This document shows positions 22,501-33,817 of a DNA stretch of 64,000 nt, one piece after another. Position 1 is the stretch's first letter, and every line of letters begins with the position of its first letter. The stretch lies in contig JAAOOA010000056.1 of assembly GCA_012861695.1 (NCBI GenBank), forward strand, positions 3,755,760 through 3,819,759. The letters are read 5' to 3'. A model generated the notes under the pieces. It was not told where the DNA came from and did no database searches. It saw nothing but the letters and a program-made list of their open reading frames with translations. Made by a program: the position numbers and the translations under genes. This stretch comes from Trematomus loennbergii. Taxonomy: Eukaryota > Chordata > Actinopteri > Perciformes > Nototheniidae.

Positions 22501-25500
22501 GTGCATTTTCCTAAAGAATGATGAAAAACCTATACCAATGCTTATCATTTGATCAAGAACAGTGAGTAAAGTTTACATTTTTTGTTTGTTTTTCATTCTA
22601 TAGTTTAAGTGCAGCAACTGCCTTTAGCGCGTCTTTGTCAGAACATTGTCATGGTTCTATTCAAGTCCAAGTGACCCCACAGCTTGAGTTGACCATCATT
22701 GGAATGACACTCACATTAGGGGGAAGGCCTCCTACATAGACAGGCCAACTACAGGAGTATGCCATAGGTCTGCCTGTAGCATTTAAAGCCTTGGACATCA
22801 GAGGGTAGCCTGTGACACAAGAAAACACTTGCTTAGTGTACGATCTCTTGTGGCTTCTGTACTTTTAAGGTTTTCAAAGATTTCGGTCAATGCTATTCAA
22901 TAGGTTAGTATGCTCTTACCTAGCATTTGTTCTACAGCATTTGAGGAACAGCCGTCAAACTTCAGATAGTCTACCCCCCAGCTAGCAAAGGTCTGGGCAT
23001 CAATATTGATTTTATCCAGCGTGGTGCCAGGGTATCCCATACATGTGTGAGTGCCCATGTCTGCATAGATTCCCAGCTTCAGTCCACGGTCATGGATGTA
23101 CTTAGCCAGTTTTGCTATGCCCCCTGGGAACCTGGAAGAAAGCAAGCACTCACATTGTACATTTTATTGAACAATGGAAGCTGATCATGTAGTGTACAAT
23201 CAAGGCAACATTTTGCAAATCCAATATAAGCAAAGTAACCAGAATAGCTTACTTCCTGCTAGGTAATATTGCCATATTGTGCCAGTTTTAAATATAATGT
23301 GCTTTGAAGCCCATCTATTCTGCACACATGAGTCACCAAGCCCACTGTGCTCCAAGTGAGGAACCCTGAAGCACATCCTAAGCTGCTGCCCAAAGGCACT
23401 TGGTGAAGGACGATAGTCAGGTCCTGAAGACGATTCCTGAAGCAATCAGTGCAGAAGTTGAGTTGGCAAAGTGGGCCAAATCTTCCAAGCATACCATCAC
23501 CTTTATCAGTGCTGGGTAGGAGCCGAAAGCCGCAACAAGAACATCTGCAGGCAACGTGACCTCTGGCAACTGCTGGTTGACCTTGAGCACATATTGAAGT
23601 TTCCGAACCATATCACAGCCACCACCCTTCCACCGGGCGTTGCCCTTATACTTGTTATGGGATTACTTTGGTTTAGGAGGTAGATCCCCAGTACCTGCAG
23701 TCAAAATACTGATTTGGTGTGTCCTTGGGCATCCCAGCTAGCAGGGAACTTTCTCACAACTTTGGCTAACGTTACCTACAGGTTCTAATAATGTTTTAAA
23801 GGGCCCATGTCATGCTTTTCCGGTTATTACCCGTCCCCTTGTGTGTTATGAAGGTTTTTATGCATGTAAACGGTGTGCAGAGTCAAAACCCTCAAAGTAC
23901 ACCCTGTAGCGAGTAAAACTCTAACACAGAAAATACCTCCCCAAAACGCCTCGTTGGAGATACGTCACTGCCCATTTGAGTCTTCCATTTAGTTCCGGGT
24001 ACCGCGGAACGAAATGGACCAATCCCGAAGAGCTATGGCCACACCCAGCGGCGCTGGCCGCACCCTCTGCCAGCCTAACATTTACTGTTGGAAGCTCTGG
24101 TTCAGTTCACAATCGATCCAGTCATGCCAATGCCAAGGACCTGTTTCCTGAAATGTGAGGAGAATCTGAGCTGTTTGTCCTACCGACGGAAGAACCACGA
24201 CGAAGTCAGTGGTTGAAATTTCTTTTTAACACTGTTCCTTCAGAGGTTCGAAGAACGTTACTGTGTGCGCGGCATTTCACAGACGAAAGCTTCCAAAACA
24301 TTGCCCAGTTTGAGGCCGGATATGCACAGCATTTGAAACTGAAGGACGATGCTATTCCTAGTTTGTTTGGACCGTTTGGAGCAGGGGAAGATTCGGGTAC
24401 ACAACCTGTAAGTTTGCATTGTTATTTGTGTATTTATCAAACAAGGTATCTACCACGACTGTTTAAATGTGTAAACATGTTTCGGACTGCTAAGCCAGTG
24501 CTAACTGTGCTAACTAAGTTGCTAGCGTTTCCATATCAACTCTAATATCAGCAGATGGCCTTACATACATGTATCTCATAGCAGGAGAATGTCTGCATTC
24601 ACACACGAAATACTCATAGACAGTATACTCCAGGTGATTTACCGTACGGTCAGTCGCGAAACGTAATTACATTATAGCTGGCGTTCCGAGCGTGTATGCT
24701 ACCGAGCTAAACAACAAGGCTACTAAGAGCTAGACATGAGTTTGCTCGGAAAAACATTGTTTTTATGCCAGCTACAATGAATGTAGCAGACTACCCATAT
24801 AAGATTGCAATTGTAAACATGTGCTTGATAGCCTAATATGAACCACTATCTGTTGTTCATAGTATAGTATAGCATATTGAACAACTGAACAACTAGCAAA
24901 CGTAGATTAGCATTGTAATCCAGCTGGCAAGCTGACGAACATCAAACAACTACGTTTATTTCACACTTCCAGCAGAGACAACGGGGAAATCCCCTCTCTT
25001 TGCCCGCTCACAGACCCCCAAAGGACGGCCTAGAGACCTCCAAGAGGTGTCCCTGAAATGGGGACTCTGTTTATTTCACACTTCCAGCAGAGACAACGGG
25101 GAAATCCCCTCTCTTTGCCCGCTCACAGACCCCCAAAGGACGGTACATTACAGTTGGCTTTCCTCCGACGCTGATAGCATGTATAGCTAACGAGGCTAGC
25201 TATACATGCTAGCGGGAAACAGTATTCATGCCAGTTACAATGAATGACCGAACGTAGCAGACTACCCGTATAAGATTGCAATTATAAACACGTTATTGCT
25301 AGCCTAATATGAACCACTAGCTTTTGTTCATAGTAGTTTTATTACACTCCATTATAGTTGCCGTTCCTCCGAGCTAACGTTCATATCGTGTTTGCTAACA
25401 AGGTAAACAAGAAAGCTAGGTTAGCATATTAGCTGGCAAGCTTACTGTGTTGATTAGATAGATGGATTAGATAGATCCACACTCCTACCACAACTACTAC

Positions 25501-28500
25501 TAACGAATCTAAAACAACTAAGTTTCTCTAATATTTTGTGATTTGCATTTGATTTCGTCCAGCCAGATCCTGGCGGAAAATACATGACGGGGACGGGACT
25601 ACCACACTGAGGCCTCGTCCTAAAAAGCCCCGGCTGCGATAGGCAAGATGCCGACAACGGGGAGGAATGGATGATATACCGTGTATATATGTATATTTAT
25701 GTTCATTTTGTACATTTCTAAAAATAAAGTTTGATGGAAATACTTAGTAGGCCTATCCTTTCTTCCCTGAATTATTTGCTCCTATAACATATCATTCATA
25801 TATAGCAAACCATGATTTGATTTCTCATCAAACAGTAGTAGTTTATTACAGGTAAAAATAACTTACTCTTCTATAACAACAGTTGTAGGTACAGTTCGGT
25901 TAGTTAGCGTATAAAATATACGGCTGTACCGACGCCATTATAAGACTGATGTTCCGAGAGCGAGCCGAAAAAAGCACTGTTAGACATGGGCGGAGCCTCT
26001 CTGGTGGTTGACTAATCAGAACAGAGTGGCCGAGCTGACCAATCGGAGCACACTAGGCTCACAGGGAGGGGGGGGCAAGAGCTCCAACGAGTCGTTTAGT
26101 GGAGAGAGTGAATACTGCTGAATACACATACTTTACAGAGATGCTGTATGCGAAACCAATGTGAGTTTGGAAAATTGCACAGTATAAATCTATTTTAGTA
26201 TACCTCAACAATGTAATTATGATCAGTGGAAATGGCCATGACATGGGCCCTTTAAAAGAAACGTTTGAATCTGATGTTCAAAGAACCTTTTGAGGATGTT
26301 TATTATTTCAAATAATGTTCCTATAAGGTTTAAAGGTAGGGTAGGTAAGTTTGAGAAACCGGCTCGAGATACACTTTTTGTTATATTCCATGGAATGCTC
26401 TTAACATCCCGATAGCAATGAATATCTTAAGTGCTTTGACAAAAAATCCATAAAAAAATGTCATCTGTGGAAGCCGTAATACTGTAAAAAGCACGACCAA
26501 TCATTTTAGCCGGCCCGGCTAAAATAACTGGATGGCCTACCTGCCTGTCAGCCTTCCATCTGTGCACAAACTTATCTCGTGCCCTCATTGGTCATGTGCG
26601 CGTTTGTGTGTGTTGGAGGAGGGGCTCTATAAGGAAGTGGCAGATTTTCTCCGGTTGTGTATTTTCAAATTCTAGCGATCTCGAGCCGGTTTCTCCAAAA
26701 TTACATACCCCACCTTTAATGTGATATGTTAACAAAGGTGGAACGTTTTGCCTGCAACATTCTAAGGATGTTTTTTGGACGTTGTTGAGGTAACACATTA
26801 CAGATGTTCTTTATAAAACATTCCCTCAATGTTACATGTTAACAAAAGAAGAATATTTTCAAAGCAACATTCGGATAATGTTTTCAGGAGGTTATTGAGG
26901 CCTGAGATGACATAAAGTTTTTATAAAACGTTCCTTTAATGTGATAAAGGCACGTTTTCTCTGCAACATTCTGAGGATGTGTTTAGATAGATAGATAGAT
27001 AGATATAAATCGCGTTCACACCGGAATAAGTCCCTAAGGGAGCCGCTGACGTCACTTCTTCTTCTTCTTCTTCTGCTTTGGGTTTACTGGCAGGCCGCAA
27101 ACAACTTCACGGCGTATACTGCCAGTCCCCGGAGTTGGGGACTGGCTTCAGTAGAAGCTGCTGGGAACATACTGGTACTGAAGCCTTTCCGAGTAAATCG
27201 CCAGAAGCGCCGACACCTCCTCATCACTCCACCGCTCCCATGTTTTCTTTTGTGTTGCCATAAGTTAGTCTCTCTCCGTTGGTGCGCTGGGCTAATGCTA
27301 ATAATGCTAATGCAAGCAAATAAAATGGCGGCTTCACAAAACTTTTCAGAGTTTTACGGGGCGTGGTTTGCAATTCGCCCAGCCAATCATAAATTGGAAC
27401 CTTTTTCTCCCCAGGAAAGTCCCTGCTCTCTAGCAGGGACTAAAAGGGGTGAAAAGGTTCGCAAAAAAAAGTTCTTGTTCCAGATATTTTTGGTGTGAAC
27501 GCAAAATCCCAGGAACTATCGGAACTATTCCTGGGAAAAGTACTCCGGTGTGAAAGCGCCTAATGGCATGGCCAATGGTGTCTGCAGACTTGTATATGTA
27601 AAGCATTTTGAGGGGGGCAAGGACTGGAAAAGTGCTTTATAAATGCAGTTTGTCAAGAAGCAAGCTGTGCTCCTCAAGCTTACAGTCCAATTGGAAGATC
27701 GTCTTGAAGAGGTCTTTGAAAGGAAGCTCAAGTAAGCAAGACTGGTCAGAAACTGTCCGCAGGCTAGATGAAGAACGAGGTGTCTCCCAGTGGAGGATCA
27801 AGCTCGCATCCCATTCTTTAGTCAGAGCCCTCAGTTTGGCTTCAAGATGTGGCTAGGATGTGGACCTGTTAACTACATCAAAAGCCCCAATTGGGATGGC
27901 CGATTCGGTCTTTTGTAATACTAGATGAAACACAGACATGCTTAATCTCCAATAGAAAAAAGTAGACCAACCTGGAGGGTTCAGGTTGCAGCCTCCCTTG
28001 TTTGTCTCTCAGCCTGGACATCCAGCAGTCGTCTATGATTACATACTCATAGCCCAGCTCCTTCCAGCCATCCTCAGACAGCCGGTCAGCCATGTCTCTG
28101 AACAGACCCTCGCTGTGGACACCATGGACAGAGCAAAGGAAGATTTTTACAGATTTCAACTGAATATGGTGGAAGGTTTAATTAGTTTAGTTAAAAGTTG
28201 GCCATTCATTAAGGACATTTTTCCACAGTAACTTTTTTTTCACAAATTAAATAAAAAAAAATATTTGTATTTTTTTATTTAATCTTTTAATTTTAATTAT
28301 TTTTCTTTGGATGGAATGAATACCTATGGTGATAATTCAATGTAATACACCATTTTTATAGTCTGGTACCTGAAAAAGGTCAAATGGCACTGATGGAACC
28401 AGATGTGCCCAAATGTGCCGAAAGCTTATTCCGCCTGGACTTTCTTTTTGCTAAATATCTCTAAAAAGGTCAAATTTCACTTGTTTTGCCTCAATCTTGA

Positions 28501-29949
28501 TACAGGGTACTTATTATATGTTATACTTTGGATTCCTAAAGCTTTTAGTCTACCATCCCATCATTCAAGGGTGGTTTTCACTATAAATAATGTTTTTTCT
28601 TTAGGCGTAGGTAAGAATTTACCTTTTTTGCTATGTTCCATCTGAATTTACTCTGACTGAGAAAAATCTATATTGATTCTGACACTTCTACATCCAACTC
28701 ACAGATGTAACCTTGCTTTGATAAAAGAAATTATTCATATAATCCTTTTAGAAGTTAAGTTGTAGTCATTTGTTTTGGGCATGTCATTTTCGAGCCTGAA
28801 ACCTGAAAAACAGGCTCGGGGCTTAACAGGTTTTAACAAAGAGGCACAGACACAAATATGTTTTACTGTTCCTGGATTTCTTGGTTTAACACACTTTATA
28901 CATATTTCACGTTGCAATTTCCAGGAGGAAATTGGCTTAGTAATATCTGTATAAACTTGTTTAAAAGATTTTTGTGACACCAATTCATTTGCAAAACACA
29001 ATTTTCCTATGCTGTACATATTTGGTTCATAACTAAAACATTGTCCATCATTTACATTTAGAATCAGATTTAAATTGATTGTCAATTACTTTTTTTATTT
29101 TATTATTTAGGGTATTGTGTCATTGCTGTTAAAGGTAGGGTAGGTAAGTTTGAGAAACCGGCTCGAGATCGCTAGAATTTGAAAATACACAACCGGTGAA
29201 AATCTGCCACTTCCTTATAGAGCCCCTCCTCCAACACACACAAACGCGCACATGACCAATGAGGGCACGAGATAAGTTTGTGCACAGATGGAAGGCTGAC
29301 AGGCAGGTAGGCCATCCAGTTATTTTAGCCGGGTCGGCTAAAATGATTGGTCGTACTTTTTACAGTATTACGGCTTCCACAGATGACATTTCTTTATGGA
29401 TTTTTGTCAAAGCACTTAAGTTATTCATTGCTATCGGGATGTTAAGAGCATTCCATGGAATATAACAAAAAGTGTATCTCGAGCCGGTTTCTCAAACTTA
29501 CCTACCCTACCTTTAACCATCAATATTTTACTAAACCCAAAATCTGTGTGTAACTTTTCAGATACTTGCTCGGCTGTCATTCTGAGAAAGATGTTCAAGC
29601 GTTCAAAATAAACTGCTTCAACAGCAAAGTTATGTCATAATGTACTATGTTCATTTTCAAAACTTTAGCACTCTTACTAATTGGAGGACATTTATTGGTG
29701 TGTACTTCAGTCATTTATCTTGTTGGTGATAAAGCCTTCAATATATTTTCTCAGAATATCTGGAGTAATCCAGACATGTCCCTTTTGATCACACCTGATG
29801 CAGTTTTTTGGGTCCTCTTTACAGGCGATATCACAGCGAAAGCGTTCCCAGGCCATCCATCCCATTGGTGGAGTCTTTAGCAATCCGTTGTCCAGGGCAA
29901 CGGTCAGTGAGATCAGGGCAAGGAGCTGAGTTACCGCTAAGGGCCCCAT
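19549..29949 (-). CDS. naga: Alpha-N-acetylgalactosaminidase (lysosomal glycosidase, GH27)
   Basis: Lysosomal enzyme that removes terminal alpha-GalNAc from glycolipids and glycopeptides. Minus-strand exons in order: 29795-29949, 27972-28112, 22920-23131, 22715-22809, 22285-22446, 21767-21964, 20203-20343, 19549-19743. They give 1299 nt, 432 residues plus stop; human is 411. All junctions are GT-AG and in phase. A signal peptide (about residues 1-19) precedes [19 protein letters not shown]. The nucleophile Asp158 lies in YLKFDGC (human Asp156). The acid/base Asp219 lies in [12 protein letters not shown] (human Asp217; the preceding Asp is Tyr here). Ser190 in [10 protein letters not shown] matches the NAGA-type Ser188, unlike Glu in GLA. 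Val193 replaces the usual Ala191, and [10 protein letters not shown] has Arg at the human His position. C-terminal domain: [16 protein letters not shown]. No disabling change seen. Introns are large and transposon-rich. Confidence 0.95.
20871..20985. repeat. Minisatellite, three imperfect units of about 45 bp
   Basis: Units share AGACAGACAGGAAGTAAACA (third: AAAGACAGGAAGTAAACACT) followed by CTAAAGGTAACACAG or similar. Lies in the NAGA intron between exons 6 and 7. Confidence 0.75.
21086..21454. mobile_element. TTAA-type MITE, family B, short copy
   Basis: 369 bp between TTAA sites (21082-21085 and 21455-21458). The ends AGGGGACCTATCATGCAAAA and TAGCATGATAGGTCCACT are the same as at 17537-18510. 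Located in the NAGA intron between exons 6 and 7. Confidence 0.88.
21600..21712. repeat. Imperfect inverted repeat in NAGA intron
   Basis: The arm GGATAATGTGCAGAAGGGCG (from about 21607) is mirrored by CGCCCTTCTGCACATTATTC (about 21691-21710), with TTAATGAAA / TTTCATTAA inside. It could form a hairpin about 55 nt after the exon 6 donor. Probably a small foldback MITE. Confidence 0.65.
23270..23690 (+). mobile_element. REL-endonuclease LINE fragment (C-terminal part), decayed
   Basis: Frame-shifted plus-strand remnants read like the C-terminal part of fish LINEs with a restriction-like endonuclease. There is a zinc-knuckle-like [24 protein letters not shown] block, then [19 protein letters not shown] and [12 protein letters not shown]. 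These are characteristic of the CCHC plus REL region (R2/R4/NeSL-type group). Several stops and shifts, so inactive. Antisense in NAGA intron 2. Confidence 0.7.
23800..26251 (+). mobile_element. Kolobok-like TTAA transposon with THAP-domain remnant
   Basis: 2452 bp between TTAA sites (23796-23799 and 26252-26255), with inverted termini AGGGCCCATGTCATG and CATGACATGGGCCCT. A plus-strand frame at about 24155-24395 encodes most of a THAP zinc-finger domain: LFVLPT, then [11 protein letters not shown], then [12 protein letters not shown], then [13 protein letters not shown], with the invariant Trp and the C..H pair. The N-terminal cysteines are not in frame. TTAA targets and THAP domains together are known from the Kolobok superfamily. 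The catalytic domain is missing, so the copy is nonautonomous. It carries an internal tandem duplication at about 24958-25142. Confidence 0.8.
24958..25142. repeat. Tandem duplication inside the Kolobok-like element
   Basis: A block starting TTTATTTCACACTTCCAGCA and containing GAAATCCCCTCTCTTTGCCC occurs twice in succession (about 24955-25024 and 25070-25142), separated by about 45 bp. Near-identical, so a recent event. Confidence 0.85.
26334..26715. mobile_element. TTAA-type MITE, family A, copy 2 (reverse)
   Basis: 382 bp between TTAA sites (26330-26333 and 26716-26719), with ends AGGTAGGGTAGGTAAGTTTG and its complement. Opposite orientation to the copies at 12330 and 29133. In NAGA intron 2, inserted into the older repeat at 23733-26983. 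Confidence 0.88.
26984..27008. repeat. (TAGA)n microsatellite
   Basis: About five GATA/TAGA units immediately left of the next MITE. A short CTT run follows at about 27056-27074. Confidence 0.9.
27009..27560. mobile_element. PIF/Harbinger-like MITE
   Basis: The termini read CGCGTTCACACCGGAATAAG and TACTCCGGTGTGAAAGCGCC, inverted copies of each other. TAA flanks each side (27006-27008 and 27561-27563). Three-base TAA/TWA targets and GTTCACACC-type ends suggest PIF/Harbinger. NAGA intron 2. Frames inside are not genes. Confidence 0.7.
28430..28832. mobile_element. Interspersed repeat, copy 1 (GAGCCTG...AACAGG family)
   Basis: Nearly the same sequence as 55102-55503: CTCTAAAAAGGTCAAATTTC, TTCAAGGGTGGTTTTCACTA, and the end ACAGGCTCGGGGCTTAACAG. 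The TTAA near the end suggests a piggyBac-type element, unproven. NAGA intron 1. Confidence 0.7.
29133..29512. mobile_element. TTAA-type MITE, family A, copy 3
   Basis: 380 bp between TTAA sites (29129-29132 and 29513-29516). Ends AGGTAGGGTAGGTAAGTTTG and its complement. NAGA intron 1, same orientation as the copy at 12330. Confidence 0.88.
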
Positions 29950-30377
29950 TTCAAAAAAAAATGTAAAATGTGCAAATTACAGATTTGAACATTTACTCAC
30001 ACACAGAATACACAATACATGTTGTTTTTTTGACAAGGTAGTAATGATCTATGGTAGTGTTTTTGATACATTTCATTGTGAGTTTTACTGTTTTTTTGTT
30101 CCTTTTGTGCAGAATGTTCAGAATTGACAGCTTGACCACTTTCAGTGCTTTAGCATCAAATCACATTTTATCTGCTTTCATGACTTAGGCATTAACTGAC
30201 ACTGCAGGTTATTTTGCGATTTCTAATCAACGTTAAGTTCAACTACATTCAGTGTTGCATATAGGTTATCATATACAGTGTACGTTTTTGTCTTGAACCT
30301 TTTTTTTTATATGTACACACAAACACACAATTATTTACACTTCTGAAAAGCCATGTTTGAAATAACATGGTCCTACC

Positions 30378-30640
30378 TGTGTAGCTGAAGCTTCAGCTTG
30401 CTGTTGTGAACTCTCCGTGTGTGTGTTTTGTTGCTGCAGCATATGACTGCTCTCTCTACTTCCTGGATTTTCCTCTGAGCTGCAACGCTTATCTCTTCCT
30501 GGTAAGGTGAGCAAGTGTCATGTGACTGCTCAATGTCACATGATAGAACAGGAAACAGGCTTACACTAGTGTTGTGGAGGCATATGTTGCATATTGTTTT
30601 ACTTTCCATACTTTTGTTGTTTTTTAATCATTTGTAATTT
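30378..30640 (-). promoter_or_regulatory. Candidate NAGA promoter with two CLEAR-like E-boxes
   Basis: GTCATGTGAC at 30517-30526 and GTCACATGAT at 30535-30544 each differ little from the TFEB/TFE3 CLEAR consensus GTCACGTGAC. That site drives many lysosomal genes. They lie about 570 bp before the NAGA start codon. A possible donor (CTACACAG/GTAGGACC at about 30377) just downstream could end a noncoding first exon. I see no clean acceptor just before the start codon, so the 5' UTR structure is open. Confidence 0.4.
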
Positions 30641-31904
30641 GTATTTTTCCTTTATATTACATGTATCCTGCAGTCAGTATGATGCAGGTGTTGCTTTAAT
30701 TATTTAATATCAATGGTTGAAATTAAATATCAGTGCTTTCTAAGGGACTTCTCACAAAAAAGTGACCATAAAGTCCATGCTTTTCATCAAGTTAATATGT
30801 ATATACTTTAATAACACATGACACTCTAAACTGAGAAAGAGGTTTGTTGGGAACATTTAAAGATAATTTTATCAGTAACTTTATTAATTTATTTTCTCTT
30901 CAGACGACACAGGAGATAGTGAGGATTAAATTCCTTTGTATATGACAGTTGGGTTTTCCTTTTCCTCCCCTGTAGCTGGAGGTGCAGACATGGAAAAACA
31001 GGTTTTGCAGCATTCACATGTGATTACTTGTCTTTATATGCCATTTATTTCAAATAACTCCCATGCATTTCATATGAGAGAATGTATTTAATTTGCACAG
31101 ACAGTTTATCCTCCTGGGAACCGAGGGGAAAAAAAGTTTTTTCCTTTAAAGTCCAATCTTCTTTTCTTTCTTTTTTTTCTACCTATTTAGGGTCAAAAAA
31201 ACATCTTGCAATTTAGACTTTTTTATTTAATTTAATTTTTTTATTTTACAGTATGTCCACTGTAGAGGACGTCAAGACCATTTTAGTTTGAAAAGACAGC
31301 CAAAATAACAGATAACTATGTAACGTATTATGGTTATAGAGTGATATTAATACAAGAATACATTCACCTTTATTTAAAACATAAATAAGTAATTGATCTG
31401 AACATTGCTGTTTATTTGGTCACTAAAAAACTAGTTTGGTTTTTGGTGAATCTTTCCAGATCTTCAAAGACTTTGTAGTCAATGTACTGGGAAAAGTAAT
31501 AAATTGGACTCCATTCTGCACGGGCTATAGGGTCATCTTGACTAGTTTTATGGATGTGGTCTCCACTTGACCATGCTCATAGAAACAAACTTGGCATTCC
31601 TGAGGCAATTCTCATTTTTCATGGCTCCACTTAAAATGAAAACAACAATAAGACATGCGTGCTACTCTTGGCCCACAGAGGGCCAAGTCTTTCCCGCTCG
31701 TCCCTATCTGTCTCTACGTCTGTATCTGTGCCAACCAACCAACCTCCACTCCCAGCTCCCCTTTTCTAATAAATAAATGTCTGATTCTGGGTCCCCTCCA
31801 GTACATGTGACACCGACAGTGACTTGTACTAGCTGCTGGTCGCATTTAAAAAAAAAGAAAAGACTTCTGATAAATCGGAACGATAAAGCACGTTATCCTA
31901 CTCT
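30641..31904. other. Intergenic, no gene seen
   Basis: AT-rich noncoding sequence with T-runs near 31165-31245. No conserved frame, RNA gene or defined repeat recognised. Confidence 0.4.
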
Positions 31905-32318
31905 AAAATAATAACATTCTGGCAACATAAAATCTAACTTGCAGCTGAAAACGTTTTAAGAATGGTAGGGCATAATGTTCTAACAATGTTATCAAAAACA
32001 TTTAAAAAAGGTTATTGCCAAGCATTTTTAGAATGTTTTTAGAGAAAGTTATCCTACCTTTCAGAAGAACATTCTGGGAACCAAAATAAAACGTCCAGCT
32101 GAAAACGTTTTAAGAATAGTAGGGCATAATGTTTGAACAATGTTATCAAAAACATCTTAAAGTTATCACCAAACATTTTAAGAATGTTTTAGAGAACGTT
32201 ATCCTCCCTTTCAGAAGAACATTCTGGAAACAAAAAAAAAACCTGCTGAAAACATTCCTAGAACAGTGAATGATAACATTCTCAGAATGTTTTTAGAACC
32301 AAAAATGTCTAGCTGGGT
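31905..32318. mobile_element. Imperfect tandem unit repeat ending in CTAGCTGGG
   Basis: Two units of about 145 bp share CAGCTGAAAACGTTTTAAGA, GTAGGGCATAATGTT and TTTCAGAAGAACATTCTGG. The right end GTCTAGCTGGG is the complement of the CCCAGCTAGC start at 23733. A third shorter unit follows. Likely a MITE with internal duplication. Confidence 0.65.
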
Positions 32319-32787
32319 ACACACATTACAATCAATATACAATTACTTAGTTTCTATCTCATTAACAATTATAAAACAGATCAGAATACAGATCTATAAA
32401 ATATAAATACCAGCACATTCCTAGTAAAACTACGATGTTAGAAATCATTTGAACTAAAATCTCAAGTTACAGTCAAATTTAATGTTTGCAGATAGCAATC
32501 AACAAAAACACTCGGTAAATGTACTCTGAGGACGACCATGAGAAACCCATCCTGATCCGGGAAGACATCTCCACACAGTCCCTGGGTCATAAGCTACACA
32601 GGTATTCAAAAACATCATGTATGTGCTATCAGTATGTGCTAAAGGGCAGGATTTAGATATATGGAATTGAACCGTTAACCTTTGTAAGAGACATATCTGT
32701 CAAGAAAGTTAAAAGCTCTATAGTGAAGGATTTGAAGATGTATTATTGCAAATGTATTGGCTATAAATGAATGTATTTTAGCTTTAA

Positions 32788-33266
32788 AGGTCACCTATTG
32801 TGCAAAATCCACTTTTTCACGTCTTTTATACATAAACATGCGTCCTCTCTGTAAAGAGATTCTGAAAGTTTCAGGAAAAAAGATTTTCTCACTTTTTGTC
32901 CTGATCCATTTATAAAAAACATGTCTGAAAATGAGCTGATCAGATTTTGATGTCATAACGATTTTTAGCTTGTGTAACCATTAGCCAATAACCAACCAAG
33001 GTAACACCCCCGATCTTATCACCTGAATCTCCTCCTAGAGCACCATTTTGTTTTTTTAACCAAATATCTTGCAGAGGGGTGTTTAGATTTTTATCTAAAG
33101 TAAAAGACAGAGAATCAGCACTTTTGAAACAGGGCTGAAACAGAGGGGATTATTGGATGCTACAATGCATGATCTGTTTGGTATTTCGAGCCAAACACTT
33201 CAGAGACATGTTTGTATATATCTGAGGCCTATAAATATTGATGAAAAACAGTATAATAGGGGACCT
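32788..33266. mobile_element. TTAA-type MITE, diverged relative of family B
   Basis: 479 bp between TTAA sites (32784-32787 and 33267-33270). Ends AGGTCACCTATTGTGCAAAA and TATAATAGGGGACCT, with an internal ACGTCTTTTATACATAAACA block like family B. Confidence 0.8.
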
Positions 33267-33817
33267 TTAAAGGACTGGCCTGTTGTTATTCTCTATTTTT
33301 CAAATTATTAAATGTGCGTCTGTCAATACTTTCTGAGTTCAAAGTTGAATTTAAATAAAAAAAAGGTCAGACGTTATTAAACAGATGTTAATCTGTAGTT
33401 TGTTACAAACGTTACTGGGGGACTTTTTACAGATTTTGGAACAATCCACATTTGGTGCTCTTGTGAGTTCTTGGTGCAGTCGGAGGGTGTGTGTGGGTTG
33501 TCCCAGTGTGTGTGTTCATGGTAATTAAGAAACAATTCTCCCAGTGCAACAGTGAGGCTCATTGATGTTTTTTAATAGTTTTTGCACTACAACGGAGCTC
33601 CATAGCCCACAGGAAAAATCTATAACAAGCAAAGTCAACATTTTATAGCACTTTCAGTGTTCGTTTGGCTCGGCACATTGGATTCTGGAAGAACTAAGCA
33701 AAAAGTTATCCTTTACAGTAGAGTACCTAAAGTAAAAAGGCAAGTAGTGAAAATGACACACTGGTAACTTATAGTGCATTGACAATTTTCACAGCAGACC
33801 TTTGGTTTTTTAATGTG

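Larger units (their letters stand above)
23733..26983. mobile_element. Older CCCAGCTAGC repeat split by two TTAA insertions
   Basis: An older repeat starts CCCAGCTAGCAGGGAAC at 23733 and continues as imperfect AACATTCTNAGGATGTTTT-like units at 26256-26329 and 26720-26983. It is interrupted by a 2.45-kb Kolobok-like element and a family A MITE. A related repeat in the other orientation lies at 31905-32318. Confidence 0.6.
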
